Shown: positions 15,422 through 24,033 of the stretch, in pieces
Layout of the letters: every line of letters begins with the position of its first letter
How positions within the stretch are numbered: position 1 is the first letter of the stretch
NCBI GenBank assembly: GCA_900545615.1
Contig: UQZM01000022.1
Span: 1 to 28,140, forward strand
Source: an uncultured Collinsella sp.
GTDB lineage: Bacteria; Actinomycetota; Coriobacteriia; Coriobacteriales; Coriobacteriaceae
DNA length: 28,140 nt
Reading direction: 5' to 3'
The notes under the pieces: model-generated
Database searches by the model: none
What the model saw: only the letters and a program-made list of their open reading frames with translations
What the model was told of the DNA's origin: nothing
Made by a program: the position numbers and the translations under genes

Positions 15422-15567
15422 GGGCGGTCCTTTCGTTACCGGATGAGAAAAAGACCAATCCAGCATAGCACGGGCGCGCAATAGAAAAACACCCGTAACC
15501 GATGAATGGCGATATGTTTATCCAATGCCCAGCGATAGCCTAACAGCCTGCCAAAACAAAACCATCC

Positions 15568-16635
15568 CTAAACGGTTGGCTCGATCCCCAAATGCTCAAA
15601 CGTGCGAAGGGTTGCTTGGCGGCCCTGGGGCGTACGGATCATCAGACCGCACTGCAGCAGATAGGGCTCATAGACATCCTCAAGCGTGCCCGGGTCCTCG
15701 CCTACCGCGCTGGCAAGCGTGGTCAGGCCCACGGCGCGACCGGAGAACGTCTTGGCAAGCGTCTCCAAAATACGGATGTCCATCCAGTCCAGGCCAAGCT
15801 CATCGATCTCGAAGAACTCGAGCGCTTGACGGCAAATGTCGAGTTCGATGGGACCGTTACCGCGCACCTGCGCATAGTCGCGCACGCGCTTGAGCAGACG
15901 GTTTGCAAGACGCGGCGTGCCGCGCGAGCGCGAGCCTATCTCGAGCGCGCTGGGATGGTCAATCGTCGCGCCCAGGATGGTCGCTGAGCGCGTCACGATC
16001 TGGGCGAGCTCCTCGACGGTGTAGTAATCCAGGCGATACGAGATGCCAAAGCGGTCGCGCAGCGGACCGGTCAGCATGCCCGAGCGGGTCGTCGCCGCCA
16101 CCAGTGTGAACTTGGGGATGTCAAGGCGAATCGAGCGAGCCGCCGGACCCTTGCCGATTACGATATCGAGCGCAAAGTCCTCCATCGCGGGATACAGGAC
16201 CTCCTCGACCGAACGGTTGAGGCGGTGGATCTCGTCGATAAACAGCACGTCGCCCGGCTGCAAATTGGTAAGGATAGCCGCCAGGTCGCCGGTACGCGCG
16301 ATGGCAGGGCCACTCGTCGTCTTGATCTGAGTGCCCAGCTCGTTGGCGATAACCGTAGCCAGCGTGGTCTTGCCCAAGCCCGGAGGGCCTGAGAAGATCA
16401 CGTGGTCGAGCGTCTCGCCACGGCTCTGCGCTGCCTCGATCAACACGCGCAGGCTCTGCTTGATGTGCTCCTGGCCGCAGTAGTCGTCCAAGCGCTGAGG
16501 GCGCAAGGTGCGGTCGACATCGAGGTCCTCGGGCGTCAGCTCCGAGCCCACCACGCGCTCACCGTGCGCCATGGATGCCGCCGGCGAGTTGCCGGGCGTC
16601 GCCCACAGGTCCTGAGAGTCATCGGCTTCCCACAT
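15568..16635 (-). CDS. ruvB: Holliday junction branch migration ATPase RuvB
   Basis: This 355-residue AAA+ motor drives branch migration of Holliday junctions with RuvA. Visible elements are Walker A GPPGLGKTT (83-91), Walker B LFIDEIH (131-137), sensor 1 ATTR (181-184), the arginine-finger region TGPLRDRFG (~189-197) and the C-terminal winged helix with GEDPGTLEDVYEPYLL. An N-terminal leader of about 25 residues precedes the conserved start and is somewhat longer than in short homologues. The ATG at 16635 overlaps the ruvA stop as TGATG, giving translational coupling; a GTG just before it (16638) is an alternative. It is last in ruvC-ruvA-ruvB and probably controlled by the LexA-type box upstream of ruvC. 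Confidence 0.97.
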   Translation of the reverse strand: MWEADDSQDLWATPGNSPAASMAHGERVVGSELTPEDLDVDRTLRPQRLDDYCGQEHIKQSLRVLIEAAQSRGETLDHVIFSGPPGLGKTTLATVIANELGTQIKTTSGPAIARTGDLAAILTNLQPGDVLFIDEIHRLNRSVEEVLYPAMEDFALDIVIGKGPAARSIRLDIPKFTLVAATTRSGMLTGPLRDRFGISYRLDYYTVEELAQIVTRSATILGATIDHPSALEIGSRSRGTPRLANRLLKRVRDYAQVRGNGPIELDICRQALEFFEIDELGLDWMDIRILETLAKTFSGRAVGLTTLASAVGEDPGTLEDVYEPYLLQCGLMIRTPQGRQATLRTFEHLGIEPTV

Positions 16636-17255
16636 CACGCATCCATTCCGAGTCGCTTAAGCGCCGCGCCGAGCAGATCCTCGACACGCATATCCTGCCC
16701 ATCATACCCGCTCAGGGCAACATCGGTCTCCTGCGGGCTAAAGCCCATGGAAAGGAGTGCCGCGCGGGCATCGTCGATCGCCGAGGGAGCGGCAGCGGGA
16801 ACCGGCATCGCAACCTGGCCGGGAATTACATCGACCGGCACAAAGCCCTTGTCCTTGGCAAAGGTGCTCTTGAGCTCCAGGATGAGACGCTGCGCGGTCT
16901 TTTTGCCCACGCCAGGCACCTTGGCCATGCCTTTGTCGTCCTCGGCCATTACCAGAGAATACAGCTGTCCCACGGTATAGGTGGAGAGCACGGCGAGCGC
17001 CAGGCGCGGGCCGACGCCCGAAACGGACACGAGCCGGTCGAACATCATGCGCTCATCCTTTGAGGAAAAACCGAAAAGTGTCATGGCGTCCTCGCGCACC
17101 TGCATACGCGTGTAGAGGCGGACCTCGCCACCGGGCGTCGGCAACGTGGCCGCAGTGCTACCCGAGATGCCGAGCTCAAAGCCAACGCCCGACACATCGA
17201 CGACAGCAGAGCTCATCGTGGCCTCGACAAGCGTTCCGTGGAGCTGGGAAATCAT
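16635..17255 (-). CDS. ruvA: Holliday junction DNA-binding protein RuvA
   Basis: This 206-residue protein forms tetramers that hold the four-way junction and load RuvB. Domain I is an OB fold (1-~62: MISQLHGTLVEA, VGFELGIS, GEVRLYTRMQVRED). Domain II has two helix-hairpin-helix motifs (LVSVSGVGPRLAL and MAKVPGVGKKTAQRLILEL). Domain III (~155-206) ends ALLSMGFSPQETDVAL and ALKRLGMDA, the RuvB-binding three-helix bundle. An Ala/Pro-rich linker of normal type joins II and III. The ATG at 17255 overlaps the ruvC stop (TGATG), and its own TGA overlaps the ruvB start in the same way. A much longer upstream reading frame is only the ruvC region read out of frame. Confidence 0.97.
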   Translation of the reverse strand: MISQLHGTLVEATMSSAVVDVSGVGFELGISGSTAATLPTPGGEVRLYTRMQVREDAMTLFGFSSKDERMMFDRLVSVSGVGPRLALAVLSTYTVGQLYSLVMAEDDKGMAKVPGVGKKTAQRLILELKSTFAKDKGFVPVDVIPGQVAMPVPAAAPSAIDDARAALLSMGFSPQETDVALSGYDGQDMRVEDLLGAALKRLGMDA

Positions 17256-17776
17256 CAGTATCCGGTTCCTCTCTGTTGATAGAACTCGCCACCGGTGAGG
17301 GCGCGGGTGCGGCTGAGGTTTACGTGGCAGATGGCGCAGGCCAGGGCATCGGCGGCATGGTCGGGATGCGGGTCGTGATCGAGCTGTGTGAGTGTGCGTA
17401 CCATGTAGGCGACCTGCCGCTTGTCCGCGGCGCCAGTGCCCACCACAGCCTGTTTGATCTGCATGGGCGTGTACTCGCCAATCTCGAGCGCGCATTCCGA
17501 AAGTGCGACGAGTGCAGCACCGCGGGCATGCGCCGTGGGGATGGCCGAACGAACGTTGGCGCCAAAGTAAATGCTCTCGATAGCAGCGGTATCGGGACGA
17601 TAGCGTTCGACAACGCCCTTGAGGTCGCGGGCGATATGCGACAGGCGCACCGCGAGCGGACTTCCGGCACTGGTCTCGATGCAGCCATAGGCACGGCAGC
17701 GAACCTCGCCACGCCGCTCCTCGATAATCCCCCAACCCGTATGAGCCAAACCGGGGTCAATGCCCAAGATAACCAA
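17255..17776 (-). CDS. ruvC: Crossover junction endodeoxyribonuclease RuvC
   Basis: This 173-residue RNase H-fold resolvase nicks Holliday junctions symmetrically. The catalytic acids are visible: the Asp of ILGIDPGLAHTGWG near the N-terminus, the Glu of AIESIYFG near residue 66, and the C-terminal HPDHAADALACAICH pair. The start is read as TTG at 17776, because GGGAGG lies about six bases upstream and the protein then begins MVILGIDPG like other RuvC proteins; frames extending to 17797 add seven unlikely residues. A non-ATG start would limit its translation. It is first in the coupled ruvCAB unit, with a LexA-type box 56 bases upstream. Confidence 0.95.
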   Translation of the reverse strand: MVILGIDPGLAHTGWGIIEERRGEVRCRAYGCIETSAGSPLAVRLSHIARDLKGVVERYRPDTAAIESIYFGANVRSAIPTAHARGAALVALSECALEIGEYTPMQIKQAVVGTGAADKRQVAYMVRTLTQLDHDPHPDHAADALACAICHVNLSRTRALTGGEFYQQRGTGY

Positions 17777-17831
17777 GCCGACCTCCCCTCGCCACAAGCA
17801 CAGCGCAAGACAAGGCCCCGCGCATCATTCA

Positions 17832-17845
17832 CGAACGTCTGTTCT
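17832..17845 (-). promoter_or_regulatory. LexA/SOS box upstream of ruvCAB
   Basis: CGAACGTCTGTTCT has the GAAC-N4-GTTC core of Gram-positive LexA (DinR) boxes and lies 56 bases before the ruvC start. SOS control of ruv genes is well known, so a LexA operator is likely. The box lies in the loop of a GGCCCCG (17814-17820)/CGGGGCC (17858-17864) inverted repeat. Confidence 0.65.
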
Positions 17846-17913
17846 AGAATAACACAACGGGGCCAAGATGCTTAGTTGAAGTGTCAGGGTTGGAAGCGAA
17901 TCCTATCCCATAG

Positions 17914-19899
17914 TTAGTTCTGCGAGAAAAAGGGGAACTGCCTCGGATCAACCGGCGGGTGCGGCATCGGTCCGCCCTGGGGCCCGCCCTGCGGGCCGCC
18001 CTGACCGCCCATCATCTTATCGATGGCGTCCTGGACCTCGCCCTCAAACTTCTTCATGCCCTCATGCAAGCGACGCTGGCCGTCCTCGGAGCGCAGCTCC
18101 TCCATCTGCTCGGGCGAAATACCCAGTAGCTCGCCCAGCACGCCCATCATCTCGTTTCGCACGCGCTCGCTCGTATCCTCGTCAGCAAAACGGCGCACCT
18201 CGGCGCGCGCCAGCGAATCGACCGTCATACGCTCCTTGCCGTTAAGCCCCAGGTCGGACCACGCGAGCATATACGGCCAGGCACGCTCGGCAAACGAACG
18301 GGCCGAGACGATCGGCGCCATCGGCAACATGCGGCGGGCAGCCTCACCCTGTCGAACGAGCATCAGCAGCAGCGAGCAGGCCTCAGGCTTGCCAGCGGCC
18401 ATCGGGATGTCGTCGAAAGATCGATTGCGGTCCACGTGCGCCTCGAGCGCGCCATCGACCTCACCCGGCTCAAGCCCGCCGAGCAGCTGTGCCGCACGGT
18501 CGAGCATATCGACCGGACCGTCGAGCGTCGAGAGCGCCTGCGCCAGCACGCGCTCCATACAATCTTCCACTGCGTTGAGCGTCACGAGCTCTTGGGGCAC
18601 CACGGCAGACGTGCGGTTGCGCACACGCGCCACAAACTCAAGCGTCGACAGGTACACATCGCCAAAGGGCGCAAAGTCGCCCTGGTAGCCGCCGCAAAGC
18701 GCCGGCGCCGCCAGCGCGTACTCGGTTTTGGACAGCGGGCTCAGCGCCATCGCACCCAGCTCGAGCGCCGTATCCTCCAGCATCAGGCCCAGCGTGCGCG
18801 AGCGCAGGCGCTCGGCATCGCCCGCCGACACGTCGCGATCGAGCACGCGCGCCGCATCCGGTGCATCGCGCTCGACGGTGCGAATGTGCAGACGCTCGGC
18901 GATGGCGCGGACGGCGGCACAGCGGGCAGCCTCGGCTTCTTCCTGCGCCGGCGCAAAGATACGGTTGCGCCCCAGCACCAGGCCAATCACATTGCGCGGG
19001 CCCAGAGCGTCGACGGCCAGCGCCGCCAGCAGGGACGACGGCAAGTCACCCTCGAGTGCCACCACAGCACGCGACGCACCGTGGGCTCGGGCGTTGTCGC
19101 GCACGGCGAGCACCAGCGCCTGCCACAGCCACTCCTCGGAACGGAACTCGGGCAGTTCGTGATCCTCCAGGGCATCGAGCATCACGCCGCGCTGAATCTC
19201 CTGAACCAGCAGGCTCTCCTCAAAGCACGGCGCCTGGGCCACCACGCGACCGCAGTCGTCGAGCACAAACGAACCGCCGGTATACACCGACTCGTCATAG
19301 GCACCGACCGGCGCCATGCAGGCAAACCACACGCTGCGCTTGGATGCGATCTTGCGGTAGGCGCCGCTGCGAACGGCGGCAATGGCGGCAGTCTCGCGGT
19401 CGGTCATGTCAAACGCGTTGAATTGGAAATACGCAATGAGGTCAACACCGGTCGGCAGCATCTCGAGTTCGCGGTCCAAGTCAAAAATCACGGCGATGCG
19501 CACGCCGTCCACGTCGAACACCGGCGGCGCCCAACGTGTGTCGTTGTTCTCGCCACGCTGCAGGGCAATGCTCGAACGCGCCGGCACCACATGACCGTCC
19601 TTGAGCATCATGTAGTCGAGCAGCGGCTGGCCCTCAAACGAAACCGCCGCGGGCACGATGCAGATCATGTCAAGCTCCTGGATACGCTCGGCGACACCAG
19701 TCAAACCGGCAAGCACGTCGTGCTCAAAGTCGGCAGCGCCCACCAGGCCACCGGGCATGGCGCCCATAAAGAGCGGAGCCGGAACGCACAGCACGCGCGC
19801 CCCGCGCTCGTGGGCCAGACGAGCCTGGTCCTCGATGCGGCCGCAAATGCCCTCAATATCACCCAGGCGCATATCGATCTGTGCAAGCGCGAGCTTCAT
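17914..19899 (-). CDS. Degenerate glutamine-dependent NAD+ synthetase homologue (pseudoenzyme)
   Basis: This 661-residue protein has the layout of two-domain NadE: an N-terminal nitrilase-like glutaminase domain (~1-250) and a C-terminal NAD synthetase domain (~260-520). Homology is clear in AALAVDALGPRNVIGLVLG and in SKTEYALAAPALCGGYQGDFAPFGDVY. The active sites are not kept. The nitrilase Glu (normally PE) is Ala41 in CVPAPLF, the Lys region reads SSIALQ, and the nucleophile Cys (normally ICED) is replaced in AVIFDLDRE. The synthetase SGGxDS loop has become ALEGDLPSS (~280-288). It ends in an added tail with GGPQGGP repeats and DPRQFPFFSQN. The frame is long and intact, so selection seems to keep it. 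The ATG at 19899 begins MKLALAQIDMRLGD like NadE. A non-catalytic role is inferred; a true NadE must exist elsewhere. Confidence 0.8.
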   Translation of the reverse strand: MKLALAQIDMRLGDIEGICGRIEDQARLAHERGARVLCVPAPLFMGAMPGGLVGAADFEHDVLAGLTGVAERIQELDMICIVPAAVSFEGQPLLDYMMLKDGHVVPARSSIALQRGENNDTRWAPPVFDVDGVRIAVIFDLDRELEMLPTGVDLIAYFQFNAFDMTDRETAAIAAVRSGAYRKIASKRSVWFACMAPVGAYDESVYTGGSFVLDDCGRVVAQAPCFEESLLVQEIQRGVMLDALEDHELPEFRSEEWLWQALVLAVRDNARAHGASRAVVALEGDLPSSLLAALAVDALGPRNVIGLVLGRNRIFAPAQEEAEAARCAAVRAIAERLHIRTVERDAPDAARVLDRDVSAGDAERLRSRTLGLMLEDTALELGAMALSPLSKTEYALAAPALCGGYQGDFAPFGDVYLSTLEFVARVRNRTSAVVPQELVTLNAVEDCMERVLAQALSTLDGPVDMLDRAAQLLGGLEPGEVDGALEAHVDRNRSFDDIPMAAGKPEACSLLLMLVRQGEAARRMLPMAPIVSARSFAERAWPYMLAWSDLGLNGKERMTVDSLARAEVRRFADEDTSERVRNEMMGVLGELLGISPEQMEELRSEDGQRRLHEGMKKFEGEVQDAIDKMMGGQGGPQGGPQGGPMPHPPVDPRQFPFFSQN

Positions 19900-19938
19900 G
19901 CCCCAGCCCTTTCCGTCGTAAACCATCGAAATCGTAGT

Positions 19939-19971
19939 AAAAGCGCCGGCCGCATAATGCAGCCGGCGCTT
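19939..19971 (-). terminator. Terminator of the superoxide reductase gene
   Basis: AAGCGCCGGC (19941-19950) pairs with GCCGGCGCTT (19962-19971), a perfect 10-bp stem. On the minus strand it is followed by TTTTAC. It lies between superoxide reductase (stop at 20017) and the NadE-like gene. Confidence 0.85.
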
Positions 19972-20016
19972 GCATGTGCATATGCTAGCTATGATACCCC
20001 GAGCGGGGGCGCGCTC

Positions 20017-20379
20017 CTAGAATGTCGCGGACCACAGCCCGTGCAGGTTGCAGTAGGCATAGACGGTACCGGTCTTGGAGCCGCCCGCGAAAAACGTCGC
20101 GGGTTTCATGCCGGGCTCAAGGTAATGAACCTCTAAGCGGCCCTCGGCCTCAAGCGCAATCCACTCAATGTAGTGTTCGGGCAGGCTGGGGTGCTCGACC
20201 GAGCCAACGCGTGCACGAATCACGTGACCGTCGCGCTCGGTCTCGACAACAGGCACGTGCTTCTCGTGCGCCGCGTCCTCAGTGTTTGCGGTCAGTTCCG
20301 TGCAACCGGCAGGGGTCGCAACGTCGTCGCCAAGGGCAGCGATGAGCTTACCGTCGGGGTCCTTAAAGAATTTCGCCAT
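20017..20379 (-). CDS. Superoxide reductase (desulfoferrodoxin family, lacking the rubredoxin-like iron site)
   Basis: This 120-residue cytoplasmic protein reduces superoxide to hydrogen peroxide without making oxygen, a defence typical of anaerobes. The Fe(His)4Cys active site is complete: E39-K40-H41 (EKHVP), H63 (EHPS), H69 (EHYIEW), C110 and H113 (AYCNLHG). An N-terminal desulforedoxin-sized region is present, but its four cysteines are missing; only C26 remains. It is therefore like class III enzymes that lost iron centre I, not classical desulfoferrodoxin. Electrons would come directly from rubredoxin or a similar donor. The ATG at 20379 has AAAGGAG upstream. It has its own terminator, so it is probably monocistronic. 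Confidence 0.93.
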   Translation of the reverse strand: MAKFFKDPDGKLIAALGDDVATPAGCTELTANTEDAAHEKHVPVVETERDGHVIRARVGSVEHPSLPEHYIEWIALEAEGRLEVHYLEPGMKPATFFAGGSKTGTVYAYCNLHGLWSATF

Positions 20380-20544
20380 GATGTTCTCCTTTGCTGATGT
20401 GCCAATGTTCTTGATGGTTCTTATGCCCAAAGGCAGACAAACCATCCACGGCATTGCAAATGAACACATAACGGATCAGGCAAGCGGTCGGGCCAAAATG
20501 CGTCGACCGTCCTGCCCACTCCAGCAGTCCCACCCCGCGCGCGG

Positions 20545-23500
20545 CTAGCGCCCGTCGCCGCCGAGAAGCGCCAGAACATCCTCGCGCGTGAACAGTGCCG
20601 ACGAGATGCCGTCGCCGCCGAGTACGCTGTTGACCAGGTCGCGCTTGGACTCCTGCATCTGCATAATGCGTTCCTCGATCGTGTCCTTGGCGATGAGCTT
20701 GTACACGGTCACGGCATGTTGCTGGCCAATACGGTGTGCACGGTCAGTCGCTTGGTCCTGCGCCGCCACGTTCCACCACGGGTCGTAGTGAATGACCACG
20801 TCGGCAGCCGTCAGGTTAAGGCCCACGCCACCCGCCTTGAGCGAAATCAAAAAGACCGGAACCTCGCCCGCTTGGAACTGCGCGACCATCTTGGCGCGGC
20901 TCTCCTTAGACGAAGCGCCCGTGAGCTTAAGGAAGGCGATGTCCTCCTTGGCCAAGCGCTTACCGATGATATCGAGCATACCCGTAAACTGGCTGAACAA
21001 CAGGATGCGATGCCCGCCGTCGAGCGCGCCGTGCACGAGCTCCATGCACGTATCGAGTTTGGCGCTCCCCGCCTTGTAATCCTCGTAGTGTAGACGCGGG
21101 TCGCAGCAGATCTGGCGCAGCTTGGTGAGCTCAGCGAGCACCTTGAGCTTGTCTTTCTTAAACTCGGATGACTCGCGGTGCTGCACCTGCTGGGCGATGC
21201 GGTCCTGGTTGGCCAGGTAGAGCTTGCGCTGCTCGCCGGTGAGCTGCGCCATGACCGTATCCTCGATCTTCTCGGGCAGGTCGGCCACCACGTCCTCCTT
21301 GACACGGCGCAGCACAAACGGCGACACGAGCGCCTGCAGGCGAGCGGCACTGTCGCCCTCGGCATGCTCGACCGGGCTTTCGAAGCGCTTGGCAAACGAC
21401 TCGCGCGTGCCGAGCAGGCCCGGCATTAAAAAGTCGAAGATGCTCCAGAGCTCGGATAGGCGGTTTTCGATGGGCGTGCCCGTCAGGGCAAAGCGCACGC
21501 CGGCAGGCAGGCGCTTTGCGGCGCGCGCCACCTGCGTGAGCGGGTTTTTAATGTACTGGGCCTCGTCGAGCACCACACGGGCAAAGTCCTGCTCGGCATA
21601 CTCGTCGATATCGCGGCGCATGAGGTCATACGACGTCACGACCACGTTATGCTCGTCAGCGCCGGCTATCTGCACGCGGCGCTGCGCCTTGGCACCCACG
21701 ATGGCGCACACATCGAGCGACGGGGCAAAGCGCTCCAGCTCGGCGGTCCAGTTGTACACGAGCGACGCGGGGCATACCACGAGCGTGGGCTTAATGTCCC
21801 CCGCTTCCACACGCGCCAGGATATGTGCGATCATCTGCAGCGTTTTGCCCAGGCCCATATCGTCGGCCAAAATGCCGCCGAGACCCAGGTGCTCGAGCGA
21901 GCCGAGCCACTGGTAGCCATCGACCTGGTAGCCTCGAAGCGTGGCCTTGAGCGTGGCGGGCACCGTAAAGTCCATCTTGCCGAGCGTATCCAGACGCTCG
22001 ACGGTACGGCGGAACGCAGCGTCGCGATCGGCCTCGAGCGCGGGCGTGCGCGCGAGCATGCTATCGACGAACAGGGTGCTCGATGCGGGAAGCAACACGC
22101 CGTCGAGCAGGTCGACGGCATCGACGCCCAGATCCTCGGCGAGGCCAAACGCGGCTCGGGCGCCCTCGTCCAGGCGAATGATGTCGCCGGACGTAAGGCG
22201 CGCAAACGTCTGGTGACGCTTGTAGGAGTCCAGATAGATGGCAAGGTCTGCCGCCGAAAGCCCGCTCGCGCTCAGTTCGACGTCGAGCAGGTTACTCTTG
22301 ACGGTCGCACGCACCGAAAGCTTGGGCGCGGGGCGGACCGAGACCTGGCGCAGACGGTCGCTGAGCATGACCTCACCAAGCTTGGACAGGGCGGATAGGC
22401 CCTCGGTCAGCAGGCAGAACAAGCTCTCGTCATCGCGCTCCTCAAACGCCAGACCGCCCTCGTAGAAATCGAAGTACAGAGCCGCCGTGTCCATAACGCG
22501 AAACTCCGCCACCTCGTCGCGGGGCGGCACGCCCGGGCGCTGCTCTTCGAAGGGGCTGCCCGGAGCGCCCAGACTAAAGAGGTCTGCCGACCAGTCGCCG
22601 TAGGTAACCGTAATTTTGCAGGTCACGAGCCCATCGTCGACGCCGATTGCCATAGCAAAGCTCGGCTCGGGCGCCACGGCATCGAGCGCAGCGGGCGCGG
22701 TAAGGTCGGTATAGTCGCGCAAAATGGGCAGAGCCATACGACAGAACTCCCCCACCTGGTCGGCAGCGATATGGACTGGCGTGCGACAGGGCAGCAAGCG
22801 CGATAGGAACGGCGCCGCATGCTGGGCAAACGCTACATCGGTGCGGCGCGCACGGCGGGTGTCGACCAGATAAGCTACGTCGCCCGAAGCAAAGCAGTAT
22901 GCATCGGCCGGCAGGCGCAGATCGTAGCTACCACCAGCCGCCGGCGCGATTTTGGCGGCAAGGAGCGGTGGGCGCTTAGCGGACGCCTCGTCCTCCCCTT
23001 GCGGAGACAGCTCAACCGCCACGTCATAGGTGCGATGCGTCGTCGTCCCCCGCGACCAAGCGGGCTCAAAGGAGATGGTCTGGCCGCGCAGCAGGTCCAG
23101 CACATATACGATGCTATGCTCGGACAGCGGCAACTGACGCTCGGCGACAAAACCGCTGCGGGCAAAGTCGTACGACGCCGAACGCGAGCTTGTGATGTCA
23201 TCGAGATAGGCAACTGTCGTCACAACAAGGTTGAGCAGCTTTGTCGACACGTCTTCGAAGGCTTCGGGCGTATGGACAAACGTGAGCTTCTTGCCGTACG
23301 AGAAGGTGCCGCCGCGCACGTAGGCATCGGCCATGCCGTCGATGTCCTTGACCACGTAGGAGACCGATCCACAACGAATGCGAAGCTCGAGCGCCCAGCT
23401 AAAGCGGTCGGCAAACAGTGGATTGTAGTACGGCACCAACGAGGGCTCCAACACCGCCTTGGGGGCATCGGGATCCACACTGCCAGCGAGCTTGCGGCGC

Positions 23501-24009
23501 ATGCTCGCCAGCTCATCCATGCGTGCGTCCGAAAGATCGGAGAGCGCCGCCATGAGGCTGGGACTCGTGGGGACGGGCGCCGGAAAGGGAAAGTTGGGAT
23601 TGACGGCCGGCGCTTTGGGCGCGGTGCGCGCGGGCTGTTTCGGCTGCGCCGTAAACGTGCGGACCGGCGTGCGCAAACCTTCGACGGGCTCGGCGCCGCT
23701 GGCATCCAAATACGCCAGAGCCGTGGCAATAGCGTGCTTGCACATACCGGGGTAACGATAGGCGGCGGGGCAATCGCAGTCGTAGTCGATCACCTCGTGC
23801 TCGTCCATGTCGAGCGCCACGTGCGTCTTGTACAGGTCGCCACGCGAACCGCGCACCGAGCCCTCAACCGTCACATTTTTGGAGAAGCGCGAGCCGCTGT
23901 CCTCGATCGACAGCACGGCGCCGTTGAGCATGAGCGAACGCCCCTTCATAAAGGTGCCGCTCAGCGCCGCCTCTTTCCGGAGCGCCTGCACAAACGTCCC
24001 CTGCGCCAT
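20545..24009 (-). CDS. SWIM zinc-finger SNF2/Rad54-family helicase
   Basis: This 1154-residue protein is an ATP-driven DNA translocase. A SWIM-type zinc site lies near the N-terminus (C78-x-C80 and C90-x-H92: DCDCPAAYRYPGMCKH). A long middle region of bacterial SNF2-associated type follows. The motor occupies the C-terminal ~480 residues: GGILADDMGLGKTLQMIAH (Walker A, ~708-725), DEAQ box VVLDEAQYIKNP (~808-819), LTGTPIENRL, then the helicase C domain with LLFSQFTGMLDII and HRIGQ (~1089). All motor motifs look intact. Family members are linked to DNA repair or recombination, and some to defence islands, but no such island is here. The ATG at 24009 has GGAGGAAG directly upstream. It follows dnaE with a 135-base gap filled by inverted repeats. 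Confidence 0.93.
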   Translation of the reverse strand: MAQGTFVQALRKEAALSGTFMKGRSLMLNGAVLSIEDSGSRFSKNVTVEGSVRGSRGDLYKTHVALDMDEHEVIDYDCDCPAAYRYPGMCKHAIATALAYLDASGAEPVEGLRTPVRTFTAQPKQPARTAPKAPAVNPNFPFPAPVPTSPSLMAALSDLSDARMDELASMRRKLAGSVDPDAPKAVLEPSLVPYYNPLFADRFSWALELRIRCGSVSYVVKDIDGMADAYVRGGTFSYGKKLTFVHTPEAFEDVSTKLLNLVVTTVAYLDDITSSRSASYDFARSGFVAERQLPLSEHSIVYVLDLLRGQTISFEPAWSRGTTTHRTYDVAVELSPQGEDEASAKRPPLLAAKIAPAAGGSYDLRLPADAYCFASGDVAYLVDTRRARRTDVAFAQHAAPFLSRLLPCRTPVHIAADQVGEFCRMALPILRDYTDLTAPAALDAVAPEPSFAMAIGVDDGLVTCKITVTYGDWSADLFSLGAPGSPFEEQRPGVPPRDEVAEFRVMDTAALYFDFYEGGLAFEERDDESLFCLLTEGLSALSKLGEVMLSDRLRQVSVRPAPKLSVRATVKSNLLDVELSASGLSAADLAIYLDSYKRHQTFARLTSGDIIRLDEGARAAFGLAEDLGVDAVDLLDGVLLPASSTLFVDSMLARTPALEADRDAAFRRTVERLDTLGKMDFTVPATLKATLRGYQVDGYQWLGSLEHLGLGGILADDMGLGKTLQMIAHILARVEAGDIKPTLVVCPASLVYNWTAELERFAPSLDVCAIVGAKAQRRVQIAGADEHNVVVTSYDLMRRDIDEYAEQDFARVVLDEAQYIKNPLTQVARAAKRLPAGVRFALTGTPIENRLSELWSIFDFLMPGLLGTRESFAKRFESPVEHAEGDSAARLQALVSPFVLRRVKEDVVADLPEKIEDTVMAQLTGEQRKLYLANQDRIAQQVQHRESSEFKKDKLKVLAELTKLRQICCDPRLHYEDYKAGSAKLDTCMELVHGALDGGHRILLFSQFTGMLDIIGKRLAKEDIAFLKLTGASSKESRAKMVAQFQAGEVPVFLISLKAGGVGLNLTAADVVIHYDPWWNVAAQDQATDRAHRIGQQHAVTVYKLIAKDTIEERIMQMQESKRDLVNSVLGGDGISSALFTREDVLALLGGDGR

Positions 24010-24033
24010 CACTTCCTCCAATCTCACATGCCA

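Noticed and set aside
15422..15567. Gap upstream of fhs, examined for a THF riboswitch
   Set aside because: No multi-stem structure with paired arms was found; only a short AT-rich stretch with no clear promoter.
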